A DNA stretch of 64,000 bases from DASVCN01 sp040905665 (GTDB taxonomy: Bacteria; Deinococcota; Deinococci; Deinococcales; Trueperaceae), in contig JBBDRD010000035.1 of assembly GCA_040905665.1 (NCBI GenBank), positions 192,927 through 256,926 of the forward strand, written 5' to 3'. The notes beneath the pieces were generated by a model. It was not told the origin of the DNA. It searched no databases and saw only the letters and a program-made list of their open reading frames with translations. The position numbers and the translations under genes were made by a program. How positions within the stretch are numbered: position 1 is the stretch's first letter; each line of letters opens with the position of its first letter. Shown here one piece after another: positions 7,026 to 14,600 of this stretch.

Positions 7026-7745
7026 ATGGGGATGTTCGACTGGTTAACCTTCGAGAACGACATTCCTGATCCGAATCTACGGGAGCGCGAGTGGCAGACC
7101 AAGAGCCTGGAGAACGCGATGCTTCGCTACCGCGTGACCGAGGGCGGGGAACTGTTCGTGACGCGAAACGAGCTAAGGGCTCGCGACGATTCCGAATCGT
7201 TTCTGGGTATCTCGTTTGAGGTTGTTCGTGAGTGGGAAGAGAACGTCGGCTACCACGGTGTCATCGAGGCGTATACGTACGAGCGCTTGGCGGACGACAG
7301 CAGCCATACGGTCACATATCGGCTTTACTTCACGTATGGAAGACTGACCAGCCTCGAGCGTGACGAGCAAACCCATCCGCCGGTAAAGCGGATGCCCCCG
7401 CAGGAGGACGAAAGCCCCAGGTGGCGGGTGACGACCGGCAAACTCGAAGTGGACTTTCCCGAAACCATGCAGGCGACGCTTATGAAACAGGAAGGTCAAC
7501 TTTACGTGTTCCGAGTGGCATTCGACGGATACCTGAACGCTTGGATTGAAGGGAATGCAGTGAGTCTGCGCGGAGTGAAGGTTGATCTCGGCATGGGTCC
7601 GACAATCCGGAGTTCAGGGAATATCAAGCACGTCGAAGGAGATGAACTCGAGGTCTTGGTCGAGAACAAGGCAGGCGAGTACCTGATCATCATTGCCCCA
7701 AAGGGGTACGCGCAGGAAGGTAATGACAGAGCGCGTAACTCATGA
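7026..7745 (+). CDS. Conserved hypothetical protein, MGMFDW...QTKSLEN family
   Basis: A 239-residue protein beginning MGMFDWLTFENDIPDPN, then WQTKSLENAMLRYRV. This opening, with a hydrophobic MGMFD start and a QTK-SL segment, recurs in small uncharacterised bacterial and phage proteins; I know of no proven function. The rest is strand-rich with many acidic residues, and the end (EYLIIIAPKGY) is hydrophobic. There is no signal peptide or membrane segment. TAGACT at 7014-7019 lies 6 nt before the ATG, a leaderless promoter. It sits between toxin-antitoxin loci and a recombinase. Confidence 0.7.
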   Translation: MGMFDWLTFENDIPDPNLREREWQTKSLENAMLRYRVTEGGELFVTRNELRARDDSESFLGISFEVVREWEENVGYHGVIEAYTYERLADDSSHTVTYRLYFTYGRLTSLERDEQTHPPVKRMPPQEDESPRWRVTTGKLEVDFPETMQATLMKQEGQLYVFRVAFDGYLNAWIEGNAVSLRGVKVDLGMGPTIRSSGNIKHVEGDELEVLVENKAGEYLIIIAPKGYAQEGNDRARNS

Positions 7746-7886
7746 CGTCGCCGTTGTTCAACCGGGCACGTTTGTTAAGTGATTCCGCTCCGATAATTCA
7801 CGGCCTCGGTATTATCATTCCGCGATGCACAGACTTCGTTCCCCCGACGACGACACCTCAAACCTTACGCCGAAGCCGGCTGTACG

Positions 7887-8975
7887 ATGAGCGGCACACT
7901 CGAAAGGCTCGGCCAGAAGGATCTCATCCAGCGCGCCCGCGATATAGCCGCTTGGTCCGAAGACGAACGACGGCGTTTCGCCGCTCAGGCCGCCAATGAG
8001 CGTGATCTCAACGACCTATGGGCGATCACCTACAGCTACCTCACCTTTCACAGCCAAGCCAGGGGCGGACTGTCACCTCACACAATGCGCAGTTACCGCA
8101 AAGGCGTCGCGCAACTGGTCGCGGCCTGGAGCGGCGAGAACCTGCTCCGTCCCAGCTCGAACGCCGGCACGATTTACGTCGACGCGCTCATGGACATCGG
8201 CCGGGTACGGGACCCGCGCGACCCCACGCCCGAGCGAATGACCGAGCGCGAGCTGGAGCGTCGCCGGGCGATGGACTACGGCCTGTCGGATAGCAACGGA
8301 GCACGCGGCAGGCCGCTCTCCCCCGCTTCGGTACGTAGCCGGATTCAAGCAGCACGTGCTCTCTTTGCCGGCCTCAACTGGACCAAGGCCACCACTGCAC
8401 GTCCCTTCGACGGCGTGAAACTGCCCATGCGCCGCGAGGACTCCGGCGCCCGAATCCGCGAGAAGGCCTATACGGACGAGGAGCTCGAGGCGATGCTCGG
8501 CCTTGCGGAAGCCACGATCGAGGACCGGGTCCTTGTCCACTTGGGCGCTCATGGCGGGCTGCGCGTAAGTGAGATGCTGGCCCTGCGATGGGAAGACGTT
8601 CACAACCCGCCCGGCAAGATCCGGGTGCGCGCCGGCAAGGGGGGCAAAGCGGGCCACGTGCGCATGAGCGCGACACTGTCGAGCTGCCTCGACGAGTGGT
8701 CGCACGAGGGCGGGGTGACGCCCAAGTCGCGCGTGCTCTTGCATAAGACCCAGGCGCAGGTTTTCGAGCGTCTGGAAACCCTATGGCGCCAGGCCTTCCC
8801 CGGACGGGAGTTCGAGAAGGGCGTGCACGGGTTGCGCCACTACACCGGCGTGCGGCTCTATCTGCAAACCGGCAACCTCAAGAAGGTCAAGGATCACCTG
8901 CGTCACGCCAGCCTCGATATGGCGCTGGTATACGCCGATGCGGCGGACGACACCGAGGAGGTCGGGGAGTGGTAG
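7887..8975 (+). CDS. Tyrosine recombinase (XerC/D-like, Deinococcus-type)
   Basis: A 362-residue tyrosine recombinase with all catalytic residues in place: R226 (GLRVSEMLALRWEDV), K251 (AGKGGKAG), H314 and R317 (VHGLRHYTG), H340 (HLRHAS) and the nucleophile Y349 (MALVYAD). The N-terminal half (residues 40-170) is the DNA-clamping SAM-like domain, with long inserts. Proteins of this form, opening with a LWAITYSYLTF-like segment, are chromosomal in Deinococcus relatives. It could resolve chromosome dimers or serve a mobile element; no att-like repeats are visible next to it. It is not the integrase of the tRNA island 50 kb away. Confidence 0.85.
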   Translation: MSGTLERLGQKDLIQRARDIAAWSEDERRRFAAQAANERDLNDLWAITYSYLTFHSQARGGLSPHTMRSYRKGVAQLVAAWSGENLLRPSSNAGTIYVDALMDIGRVRDPRDPTPERMTERELERRRAMDYGLSDSNGARGRPLSPASVRSRIQAARALFAGLNWTKATTARPFDGVKLPMRREDSGARIREKAYTDEELEAMLGLAEATIEDRVLVHLGAHGGLRVSEMLALRWEDVHNPPGKIRVRAGKGGKAGHVRMSATLSSCLDEWSHEGGVTPKSRVLLHKTQAQVFERLETLWRQAFPGREFEKGVHGLRHYTGVRLYLQTGNLKKVKDHLRHASLDMALVYADAADDTEEVGEW

Positions 8976-9005
8976 GAGCAGCCCCGGAGCCTCGGAAGCT
9001 GCTCC
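8975..9005. terminator. Hairpin after the recombinase gene
   Basis: GGAGCAGC (8975-8982) pairs with GCTGCTCC (8998-9005) around a 15-nt loop immediately after the recombinase stop. There is no T-tract, so it is only a possible terminator between the recombinase and the convergent RES toxin. Confidence 0.35.
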
Positions 9006-9058
9006 GCATCGAAGATCTGGCCCATGCAATCCACCCTAAGAATGAATTACGCGTCGGT

Positions 9059-9541
9059 TCATACTTCAGCTCCCCCGCCCTCAAGCAGTCGCCGGTCGTA
9101 GCTGAACGGCTTTGCGTCGCCAATTGCCACACTTTGCGCGTCAGGATGCGCCGGATTGAACAGGTAGTTGAACTCTTGGCTGATCACCGCGCTGGGGACA
9201 CGAAGCAACGATGAGGTCCCGCTCCGTACCCAGGCGTCCCCAACGCGCTGGGTAGCCGGGATGGTTTCCGGACCGGGAAAGCCAGTGGGCACACTTCGTT
9301 CGTGGACGACGGCAATGAGCGACTCGCCGAATACGACCGGGATCGCGTAATGTTGCGCGAGGGCCTGCTGGTGATCGAGGTGAGTGAGCAGTTCGAGGGC
9401 GGCCAGTGCCAGCGACCCACTCAGATAGACGACCGAAGTCCCCTTCGAATTCCAGCGACCCCCGGTGACGCGCGCTCCGTCGCCGCTGAAGGCACTCTCC
9501 CGCCAGCGACCGACTACCAGCCGCCAGCCCGTGATCCTCAG
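9059..9541 (-). CDS. RES-domain toxin of an Xre-RES pair, apparent CTG start
   Basis: Read from CTG 9541 the protein is 160 residues, the usual length for RES toxins. It carries the family residues: Arg in VTGGRWNSKG (R29), Tyr in VVYLSGS (Y39), Glu in LAALELLTHL (E50) and Ser in LLRVPSAVI (S117). RES toxins act on NAD+ or ADP-ribosylate targets. The CTG overlaps the antitoxin stop in CTGA, exactly where ATGA or GTGA would normally be, and no ATG, GTG or TTG is available in frame near there. Either CTG is used (coupled by the overlap) or the start codon has mutated and expression is low. From an internal ATG the product would lose Arg, Tyr and Glu. Confidence 0.8.
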   Translation of the reverse strand: MRITGWRLVVGRWRESAFSGDGARVTGGRWNSKGTSVVYLSGSLALAALELLTHLDHQQALAQHYAIPVVFGESLIAVVHERSVPTGFPGPETIPATQRVGDAWVRSGTSSLLRVPSAVISQEFNYLFNPAHPDAQSVAIGDAKPFSYDRRLLEGGGAEV

Positions 9542-9987
9542 TAGAAGACACCGTGCTCTACGCGAAGCAGGAGATCCTCGACCTCTTGCGCCCCGATCTC
9601 GCTGGAGGCCATTTCAAAGGGCGTTCGGCCGGCGAAGGCCGAGCGTGGCCGAAGCATCCACTGTCGGGTAAGTGTCTCGTCGTCGAGCACCTCGTTGGCC
9701 AGCTTGTACAAGAGAGCAAGGCGGACAAGCCGTTCGCTGGCGTCCTGGTCCAGCGGCTTCTCGGCCTCCTTGCGGCGGGCGACAGTGCGGGTGGTGGTGT
9801 GGATCGCGGTCGCCAACATTTCACGTGTTACCCCGATTTGAGAGCTGAATCGATCGAAAGCTCTGGCGGGCAAGCCTGCTTCAACCTGCTCCATGAGATC
9901 GAGGGGACCCCCGCGCACGCCGATAATCCTCTCCCAGGTGCTGCCGATGTCCGGTTCCGGTCGATATTCAAAAGTCTTGACCGCCAT
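9538..9987 (-). CDS. Xre/MbcA/ParS-family antitoxin
   Basis: A 149-residue antitoxin. Residues about 30-80 (DLMEQVEAGLPARAFDRFSS, then GVTREMLATAIHTTTRTVAR) are the Xre-like helix-turn-helix, and the C-terminal half (ERLVRLALLYKLANEVLDDE, RTPFEMASSEIGAQEVEDLL) is the MbcA/ParS toxin-binding domain. I chose ATG 9987 because GGAGG lies five bases upstream. It neutralises the RES toxin directly downstream by inserting its C-terminus into the NAD site, as in known Xre-RES complexes, and probably represses the operon. Confidence 0.9.
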   Translation of the reverse strand: MAVKTFEYRPEPDIGSTWERIIGVRGGPLDLMEQVEAGLPARAFDRFSSQIGVTREMLATAIHTTTRTVARRKEAEKPLDQDASERLVRLALLYKLANEVLDDETLTRQWMLRPRSAFAGRTPFEMASSEIGAQEVEDLLLRVEHGVFY

Positions 9988-10164
9988 GTCGACCTCCGTC
10001 ACTTGTCCTGAGCATAGCAGACAATTGTCCCGTCCAGCCGTGGCCTGGCCAAAACACCGGATCGCAATCACCAGGTCGCAAGCCTAGTCGCCAGGCGCAG
10101 TATGAAACTTGCCATTGACGCCCTGGACGCTCACCCCGTACGCTTCGGCCCTGAGGAGGAAAGC

Positions 10165-10518
10165 GTGAACCGTCTCGCCCTTTTTACTTTCGGGCTCTTC
10201 GTGCTAGTCCTGTCCGCCTGTGCACCGCAGCCCCAGGTGGAGAACAACGTCATTCCTACCCTCGTTTCTGCCACCGTCAACAACGACGTGGTGGTCCTGC
10301 AGGGCCGTTACTTCGGCGATGGCCAAGGGGGCGACGCAGAAGGCTCATACATCATCTTGGGCGCTAATTACAATGGCGCTGGTGGCGTTCGCGCCCCGGT
10401 CACCTCCTGGGGCCCCAACCGCATCGAGGTCACAGTTCCAGCCGGGACCGGCTACGGCTACGCCTTCGTCTTCGTGGACCGAATTCGCTCGAACGGGCTT
10501 CCCGTCAACGCGAACTAG
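10165..10518 (+). CDS. Small lipoprotein with an IPT/TIG-like fold
   Basis: A 117-residue lipoprotein starting at GTG 10165 behind GAGGAGGAA. The first 20 residues (VNRLALFTFGLFVLVLSAC) are a signal peptide ending in an LSAC lipobox, so the mature protein is lipid-anchored by its Cys. The rest (PTLVSATVNNDVVVLQGRYF, then SWGPNRIEVTVPAGTGYGY) has the pattern of a single IPT/TIG immunoglobulin-like domain. No partner is evident. It lies alone between the Xre-RES pair and hisS, with a hairpin after it. Confidence 0.75.
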   Translation: MNRLALFTFGLFVLVLSACAPQPQVENNVIPTLVSATVNNDVVVLQGRYFGDGQGGDAEGSYIILGANYNGAGGVRAPVTSWGPNRIEVTVPAGTGYGYAFVFVDRIRSNGLPVNAN

Positions 10519-10545
10519 TTCCGCAGACCGCCATTGACGATTTGC

Positions 10546-10565
10546 GGGGTCGCTTTTGCGGCCCC
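10546..10565 (+). terminator. Hairpin between the lipoprotein gene and hisS
   Basis: GGGGTCGC (10546-10553), a TTTT loop and GCGGCCCC (10558-10565) form an 8-bp stem with one G-T pair. It is probably the terminator of the lipoprotein gene, although the following bases are not T-rich. Confidence 0.55.
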
Positions 10566-10609
10566 ACTTCAGTTGTAGTGACCCAGCGAGCGCGTCTCAA
10601 CTCGTGGTT

Positions 10610-10638
10610 TTGCGACCCCTGATGGACCGGTGTACACT
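10610..10638 (+). promoter_or_regulatory. hisS promoter, leaderless
   Basis: TTGCGA at 10610-10615, a 17-bp spacer and TACACT at 10633-10638 form a good sigma-70-type promoter. The -10 box ends 8 nt before ATG 10647, so transcription should begin at or next to the start codon, giving an mRNA with no 5' leader. Confidence 0.75.
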
Positions 10639-10646
10639 CATTCGTT

Positions 10647-11927
10647 ATGAGGCTTCAGGCCGTCAAGGGCACCCACGACATCCTCCCCGAACAGATTCCG
10701 TCATGGCGATCGGTAAGGGACGCTGTCGCAAAAACACTCGAGCGGGCCGGCGTACACGAAATTTCCACTCCCATCTTCGAGCACAGTGAGGTGTTCACCA
10801 AATCGGTTGGCGAGTCGGCCGACCTCGTGGTTCAGAAGGAGATGTACACCTTCGAGGACCGTGGGGGGCGATCGCTCACCTTGCGACCCGAGTTCACGGC
10901 AGGAGTCCTGCGCTCCTTCATAGAGAACGGGATGCATACCCGCCCTACGCCGGTGAAGCTCTGGAGCATCGGCCCTGTCTTTCGCGCCGAGAACGTGCAG
11001 CGCGGCCGCTTCCGGCAGTTTCATCAGGTCAACTGCGAAATCCTCGGACTCTCCGGCCCCCTGGTCGACGCCGAATCGATCGCCCTGCTGTATCGGAGCC
11101 TGGAAGCGTGCGGACTGGTGGGCCTCACAGTCAAACTCGGATCGGTTGGCGATCCGGAGGACAGAGCCGCCTACAACGATTATTTGCGTGGGGAGCTGGA
11201 GCCGCGCTCGGCCGACTTGAGCGAGACCAGTCGCACCCGCCTGGCCGTCAACCCGATGCGCATTCTGGACGCCAAGGATGAGCGAGATCAGGTGCTGATC
11301 GAGAATCTCAAGCGCCCCCTGGACTTTCTCGGCGAAGCGGCCAGGGAGCACTTCGAAGCCCTTCAGGGGTACCTCCGCGATTGGCGGATTCCGTTCGGCA
11401 TCGATCCGGGCATAGTTCGAGGACTCGACTACTACCGGCGAACCGCCTTCGAGATACACCACGGGGGCATCGGCGCCCAGTCGGCGCTATGCGGCGGAGG
11501 ACGCTACGACGGCCTGATCGAGACTCTGGGCGGCCCCGCTACTCCCGGCATCGGCTGGGCTTTTGGCGTTGAGCGCGTGCTCGACGCGATGACGAAGAAT
11601 GGGGTGCAATTGCCGAGTCCGGCAGCGCCCGACTTGTTCCTGGTGCCTCTCGACGATGAAGCGGTAGCAGAGGTGGCGCGAACTGCAGCCGGGCTTAGGG
11701 ACCGCTTCCATGTAGAGCACGCCTACGTGCGGCGCAACGTGGGCAAGGGGCTCCGCGACGCTAACCGGTCGGGGGCCCGATTCGCAGGACTGCGTGGGAC
11801 AGAGGAACGAACGGCGGGCATCTACCGGATAAAGCAGCTGGCCAGTGGCGAGCAGCACGATATTCAAGAGGGCGAACTCGGGCGACTTCTGGCCGGCGAG
11901 CTTGCGGCGCCCTTAGAGAACCGGTAG
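10647..11927 (+). CDS. hisS: Histidyl-tRNA synthetase
   Basis: A 426-residue class II synthetase that charges tRNA-His. It starts LQAVKGTHDILPEQIPSW, typical of HisRS. Motif 2 is PVFRAENVQRGRFRQFHQVN, the histidine-binding signature is GIVRGLDYYRRTAFEIHH, and motif 3 lies in GIGWAFGVERVLDAM. The C-terminal anticodon-binding domain (residues 330-426) follows. Length is normal. A leaderless promoter precedes it, and aspS follows after 53 nt, an order common in Deinococcota. Confidence 0.97.
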   Translation: MRLQAVKGTHDILPEQIPSWRSVRDAVAKTLERAGVHEISTPIFEHSEVFTKSVGESADLVVQKEMYTFEDRGGRSLTLRPEFTAGVLRSFIENGMHTRPTPVKLWSIGPVFRAENVQRGRFRQFHQVNCEILGLSGPLVDAESIALLYRSLEACGLVGLTVKLGSVGDPEDRAAYNDYLRGELEPRSADLSETSRTRLAVNPMRILDAKDERDQVLIENLKRPLDFLGEAAREHFEALQGYLRDWRIPFGIDPGIVRGLDYYRRTAFEIHHGGIGAQSALCGGGRYDGLIETLGGPATPGIGWAFGVERVLDAMTKNGVQLPSPAAPDLFLVPLDDEAVAEVARTAAGLRDRFHVEHAYVRRNVGKGLRDANRSGARFAGLRGTEERTAGIYRIKQLASGEQHDIQEGELGRLLAGELAAPLENR

Positions 11928-11980
11928 TGCGGCCGTCGGCTGCCGGCGTGGCAAGGCAGAACCACTAGGAGACTGACGAG

Positions 11981-13753
11981 ATGGAACGAACGCACGAGTG
12001 CGGCGCGCTGCGCGCCGAGCATCAAGGAAGCGCAGTCGTCTTAAAGGGTTGGGTCAATCGCCGGCGCGATTTGGGTGGGCTGATATTCCTCGACCTGCGT
12101 GACCGTAGCGGCTTGGTTCAGGCGGTGGTCGAGCCGGACAACGCGCCGGCGTTCGCCGTGGCCGAGACGCTGCGCAGCGAATTCGTAGTCGACGTCCGTG
12201 GAACTGTTCGCCTGCGGCCCGAGGGGCAGCGTAGCGAGCGCCTGGCCACCGGTGAGGTCGAGGTTCTCGTGGACGGCCTGGAACTTTTGGCCGAGTCGCG
12301 AACTCCCCCCTTCCAACTCGACGGCAGCGTTGACGCCAACGAAGTGAACGAGGAGCTGCGCCTGCGTCACCGCTACCTCGACCTGCGACGCGTCGAGGCC
12401 GCCCGCCCGCTACTCCTACGCCACCGGGTTTCCAAGGCGATCTGGGACTATCTCGACGAGCGCGGCTTCGTTCAGGTGGAAACTCCTCTGCTCACACTTT
12501 CGACGCCCGAGGGCGCGCGCGATTACCTGGTGCCGTCGCGGGAACAGCCGGGCAGTGTCTATGCGCTGCCACAGTCACCCCAGCTCTTCAAGCAGATGCT
12601 GATGATCGCCGGCTTCGATCGCTACTTTCAGATCGCCCGCTGTTTTCGAGACGAGGACCTCCGGTCCGACCGGCAACCGGACTTCACCCAACTAGATGTC
12701 GAGATGAGCTTCGTCGACCAGGATGACGTGCTGTCGCTCAACGAGGGACTCATGGCCCAGGTGGTGAAGGAGGCTACGGGGCGGGAGCTGGTGACGCCCT
12801 TCCCGCGTATCTCCTACCGGGAAGCCATGGACCGCTACGGTTCCGACAAGCCCGACCTCCGCTTCGGCCTGGAGCTTATCGACGCAGGCGAGACTTTCAG
12901 GGGCAGCGACTTCAAGGCTTTCGCGGGAACGGTGGAGAGCGGAGGAACGGTCAAGGCGCTCGCCCTTAAAGCGGGACAGGCACAGGACCTCAGCCGAAAG
13001 CACCTGGGCGAACTCGAGGAGCACGCGAAGCGTTACGGGGCCAAGGGTCTCGCCTGGCTGCGGCGTAGCGAAGATGGTTTTAGCGGGCCCATTGCTAAGT
13101 TCGTGGAGCGCGAGGCTGAGCAACTCATCGAATTGGCTCCGGACGGAGGCGATCTGCTCCTACTCCTCGGAGCCGACTGGAAAACCGCTTGCACTGCATT
13201 GGGCGCCGTAAGACTGGAACTGGCAGGGCGGTTGGGGCTGCGCGACGACGATGCGCTGGATTTCCTGTGGGTAGTCGATTTTCCTCTCCTCGAGCGTGAC
13301 GATGAGCGCGGCGAGTGGACCTACATGCATCACCCGTTTACGCAGCCAAGGGTTGAAGACCTGGAGCGACTCGAGAGCGACCCTGGTAGCGTTCGGGCCT
13401 GGGCCTACGACCTTGTCCTGAACGGCAATGAAGTGGGCGGAGGTTCACTGCGTATCCATAGGCTCGACGTCCAGGAGCGAATGTTCGCCGCCCTTGGCTT
13501 TAACCGCGAGGAGGCGCAGCAGCGCTTCGGATTCTTCCTGGAGGCCCTCTCTTATGGCGCACCACCGCACGGCGGCATCGCTTGGGGACTCGACCGTCTG
13601 GTGATGCTGCTGGCCGGCGGCAAGAGCATTCGCGACGTCATCGCCTTCCCCAAGAATCAGCGAGGAGTCGATCCGCTTACAGGCGCGCCGGCCGCTGCCG
13701 ATCCGGCTCAACTGCGGGAGTTGGGCCTGGAGCTCCTCGGGGAGCCGGAGTGA
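11981..13753 (+). CDS. aspS: Aspartyl-tRNA synthetase, bacterial type
   Basis: A 590-residue bacterial-type AspRS. It has an N-terminal OB anticodon-binding domain (VVLKGWVNRRRDLGGLIFLD), the class II core with motif 2 at YFQIARCFRDEDLRSDRQPD, the bacterial GAD insertion at about 290-410, and motif 3 GGIAWGLDRLVMLLAG. A Shine-Dalgarno-like AGGAG precedes the ATG. The stop overlaps the GTG of the HAD phosphatase gene. Since asnS is present 850 bp downstream, direct Asn-tRNA charging is possible and this enzyme need not be non-discriminating. Confidence 0.97.
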   Translation: MERTHECGALRAEHQGSAVVLKGWVNRRRDLGGLIFLDLRDRSGLVQAVVEPDNAPAFAVAETLRSEFVVDVRGTVRLRPEGQRSERLATGEVEVLVDGLELLAESRTPPFQLDGSVDANEVNEELRLRHRYLDLRRVEAARPLLLRHRVSKAIWDYLDERGFVQVETPLLTLSTPEGARDYLVPSREQPGSVYALPQSPQLFKQMLMIAGFDRYFQIARCFRDEDLRSDRQPDFTQLDVEMSFVDQDDVLSLNEGLMAQVVKEATGRELVTPFPRISYREAMDRYGSDKPDLRFGLELIDAGETFRGSDFKAFAGTVESGGTVKALALKAGQAQDLSRKHLGELEEHAKRYGAKGLAWLRRSEDGFSGPIAKFVEREAEQLIELAPDGGDLLLLLGADWKTACTALGAVRLELAGRLGLRDDDALDFLWVVDFPLLERDDERGEWTYMHHPFTQPRVEDLERLESDPGSVRAWAYDLVLNGNEVGGGSLRIHRLDVQERMFAALGFNREEAQQRFGFFLEALSYGAPPHGGIAWGLDRLVMLLAGGKSIRDVIAFPKNQRGVDPLTGAPAAADPAQLRELGLELLGEPE

Positions 13754-14559
13754 TCCCGCTGGTGGTCCTCGACCTCGACGGCACCCTCATCGGTTCCGAT
13801 GCCCAAGTACGCGACTGCGTGTGGGGGGCCGTCGAAAAGTTGCAGGCGGCGGGCATCAAGCTGTCCGTCTGCACCGGCCGGCCCGGCGCCGGGGTAGCCC
13901 TAAAGGTCGCCACGCGCTTGGGCCCGCGTAACGCCCACGTCTTCCAGAGTGGCGCCGTGATCTCGGATCCCACGGGCGATACCCTGCACGTTGCCGCCCT
14001 GCGGGAGTCGGTCGCGTTGCAACTGGTGGAGTATGCGCGGGAGCTCGGCTTTACACTTGAGCTCTATACGCCCACGACCCTCTATGTCGAACGCAGGACA
14101 ACCGTCAGTGAGGCCCACGCCAAGATGATCGGGGTCACCGCGCTGGTTCGTGACTTGCAGGAGGTGGCGCGCATCGAGCCGGTCGTCCGCGCACAGTGGG
14201 TCGTCTCGCACGAGGAGCGGCAGGTGGTCGAGCGACTACCCGTGAGGGGCGCCGAAATCTCCTCGGCCATCTCCCCCGCCCTGCCGGATACCGCCTTCGT
14301 GAGCGTCACTCGCGAGGGTGTATCCAAGGGGAGCGCTGTAAGGCTCCTGGCTCAAACACAGGGCGTCGACCTGAGCGACGTGATGGCCGTGGGGGACAGC
14401 GAGGGAGACATACCCATGCTCGAAGTAGTGGGACACCCGTTCGTCATGCCCCATGCCACCGAAGTCCTCCGCGACCGTTTCCCGGCTCTCTCCAAGGGAG
14501 TCGACGAGTGCGGGGTAGTCGCCGCGTTGGAGCAGGCGCTCGAGCAGCGCAGCGTTTGA
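13750..14559 (+). CDS. HAD-superfamily (Cof-type) phosphatase
   Basis: A 269-residue HAD hydrolase. Motif I is VVLDLDGTLIGSD with the nucleophile and acid Asp, motif II is SVCTGRPG, motif III includes VSKGSAVRLLA and motif IV is VMAVGDSEGDIPMLEV. The cap (residues 85-190) is of the large C2 type seen in Cof/YbiV sugar-phosphate phosphatases. GTG 13750 is chosen because it overlaps the aspS stop (GTGA) and begins the domain. The substrate is unknown. It is co-transcribed with aspS. Confidence 0.88.
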   Translation: MIPLVVLDLDGTLIGSDAQVRDCVWGAVEKLQAAGIKLSVCTGRPGAGVALKVATRLGPRNAHVFQSGAVISDPTGDTLHVAALRESVALQLVEYARELGFTLELYTPTTLYVERRTTVSEAHAKMIGVTALVRDLQEVARIEPVVRAQWVVSHEERQVVERLPVRGAEISSAISPALPDTAFVSVTREGVSKGSAVRLLAQTQGVDLSDVMAVGDSEGDIPMLEVVGHPFVMPHATEVLRDRFPALSKGVDECGVVAALEQALEQRSV

Positions 14560-14600
14560 GGGCCGATGTCAGGCGCGGGCTCCGCGATACACTACCGCTC

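Noticed and set aside
7887..8975. The recombinase as the integrase of the tRNA-Pro island
   Set aside because: It is nearly 50 kb from the island, and the island has its own integrase fragments of a different, phage-like type.
9141..9551. The longer ATG-started open frame on the minus strand overlapping the RES toxin
   Set aside because: It is a shadow frame with Arg/Ser/Pro-rich sequence and no motif. The RES residues all lie in the CTG-started frame.
63..9987. A superintegron-like cassette array of toxin-antitoxin genes
   Set aside because: The loci lie on both strands in mixed order, and I see no recurring attC-like sites between them. The recombinase at 7887 is a Xer-like protein without the integron-integrase insert that I could recognise.
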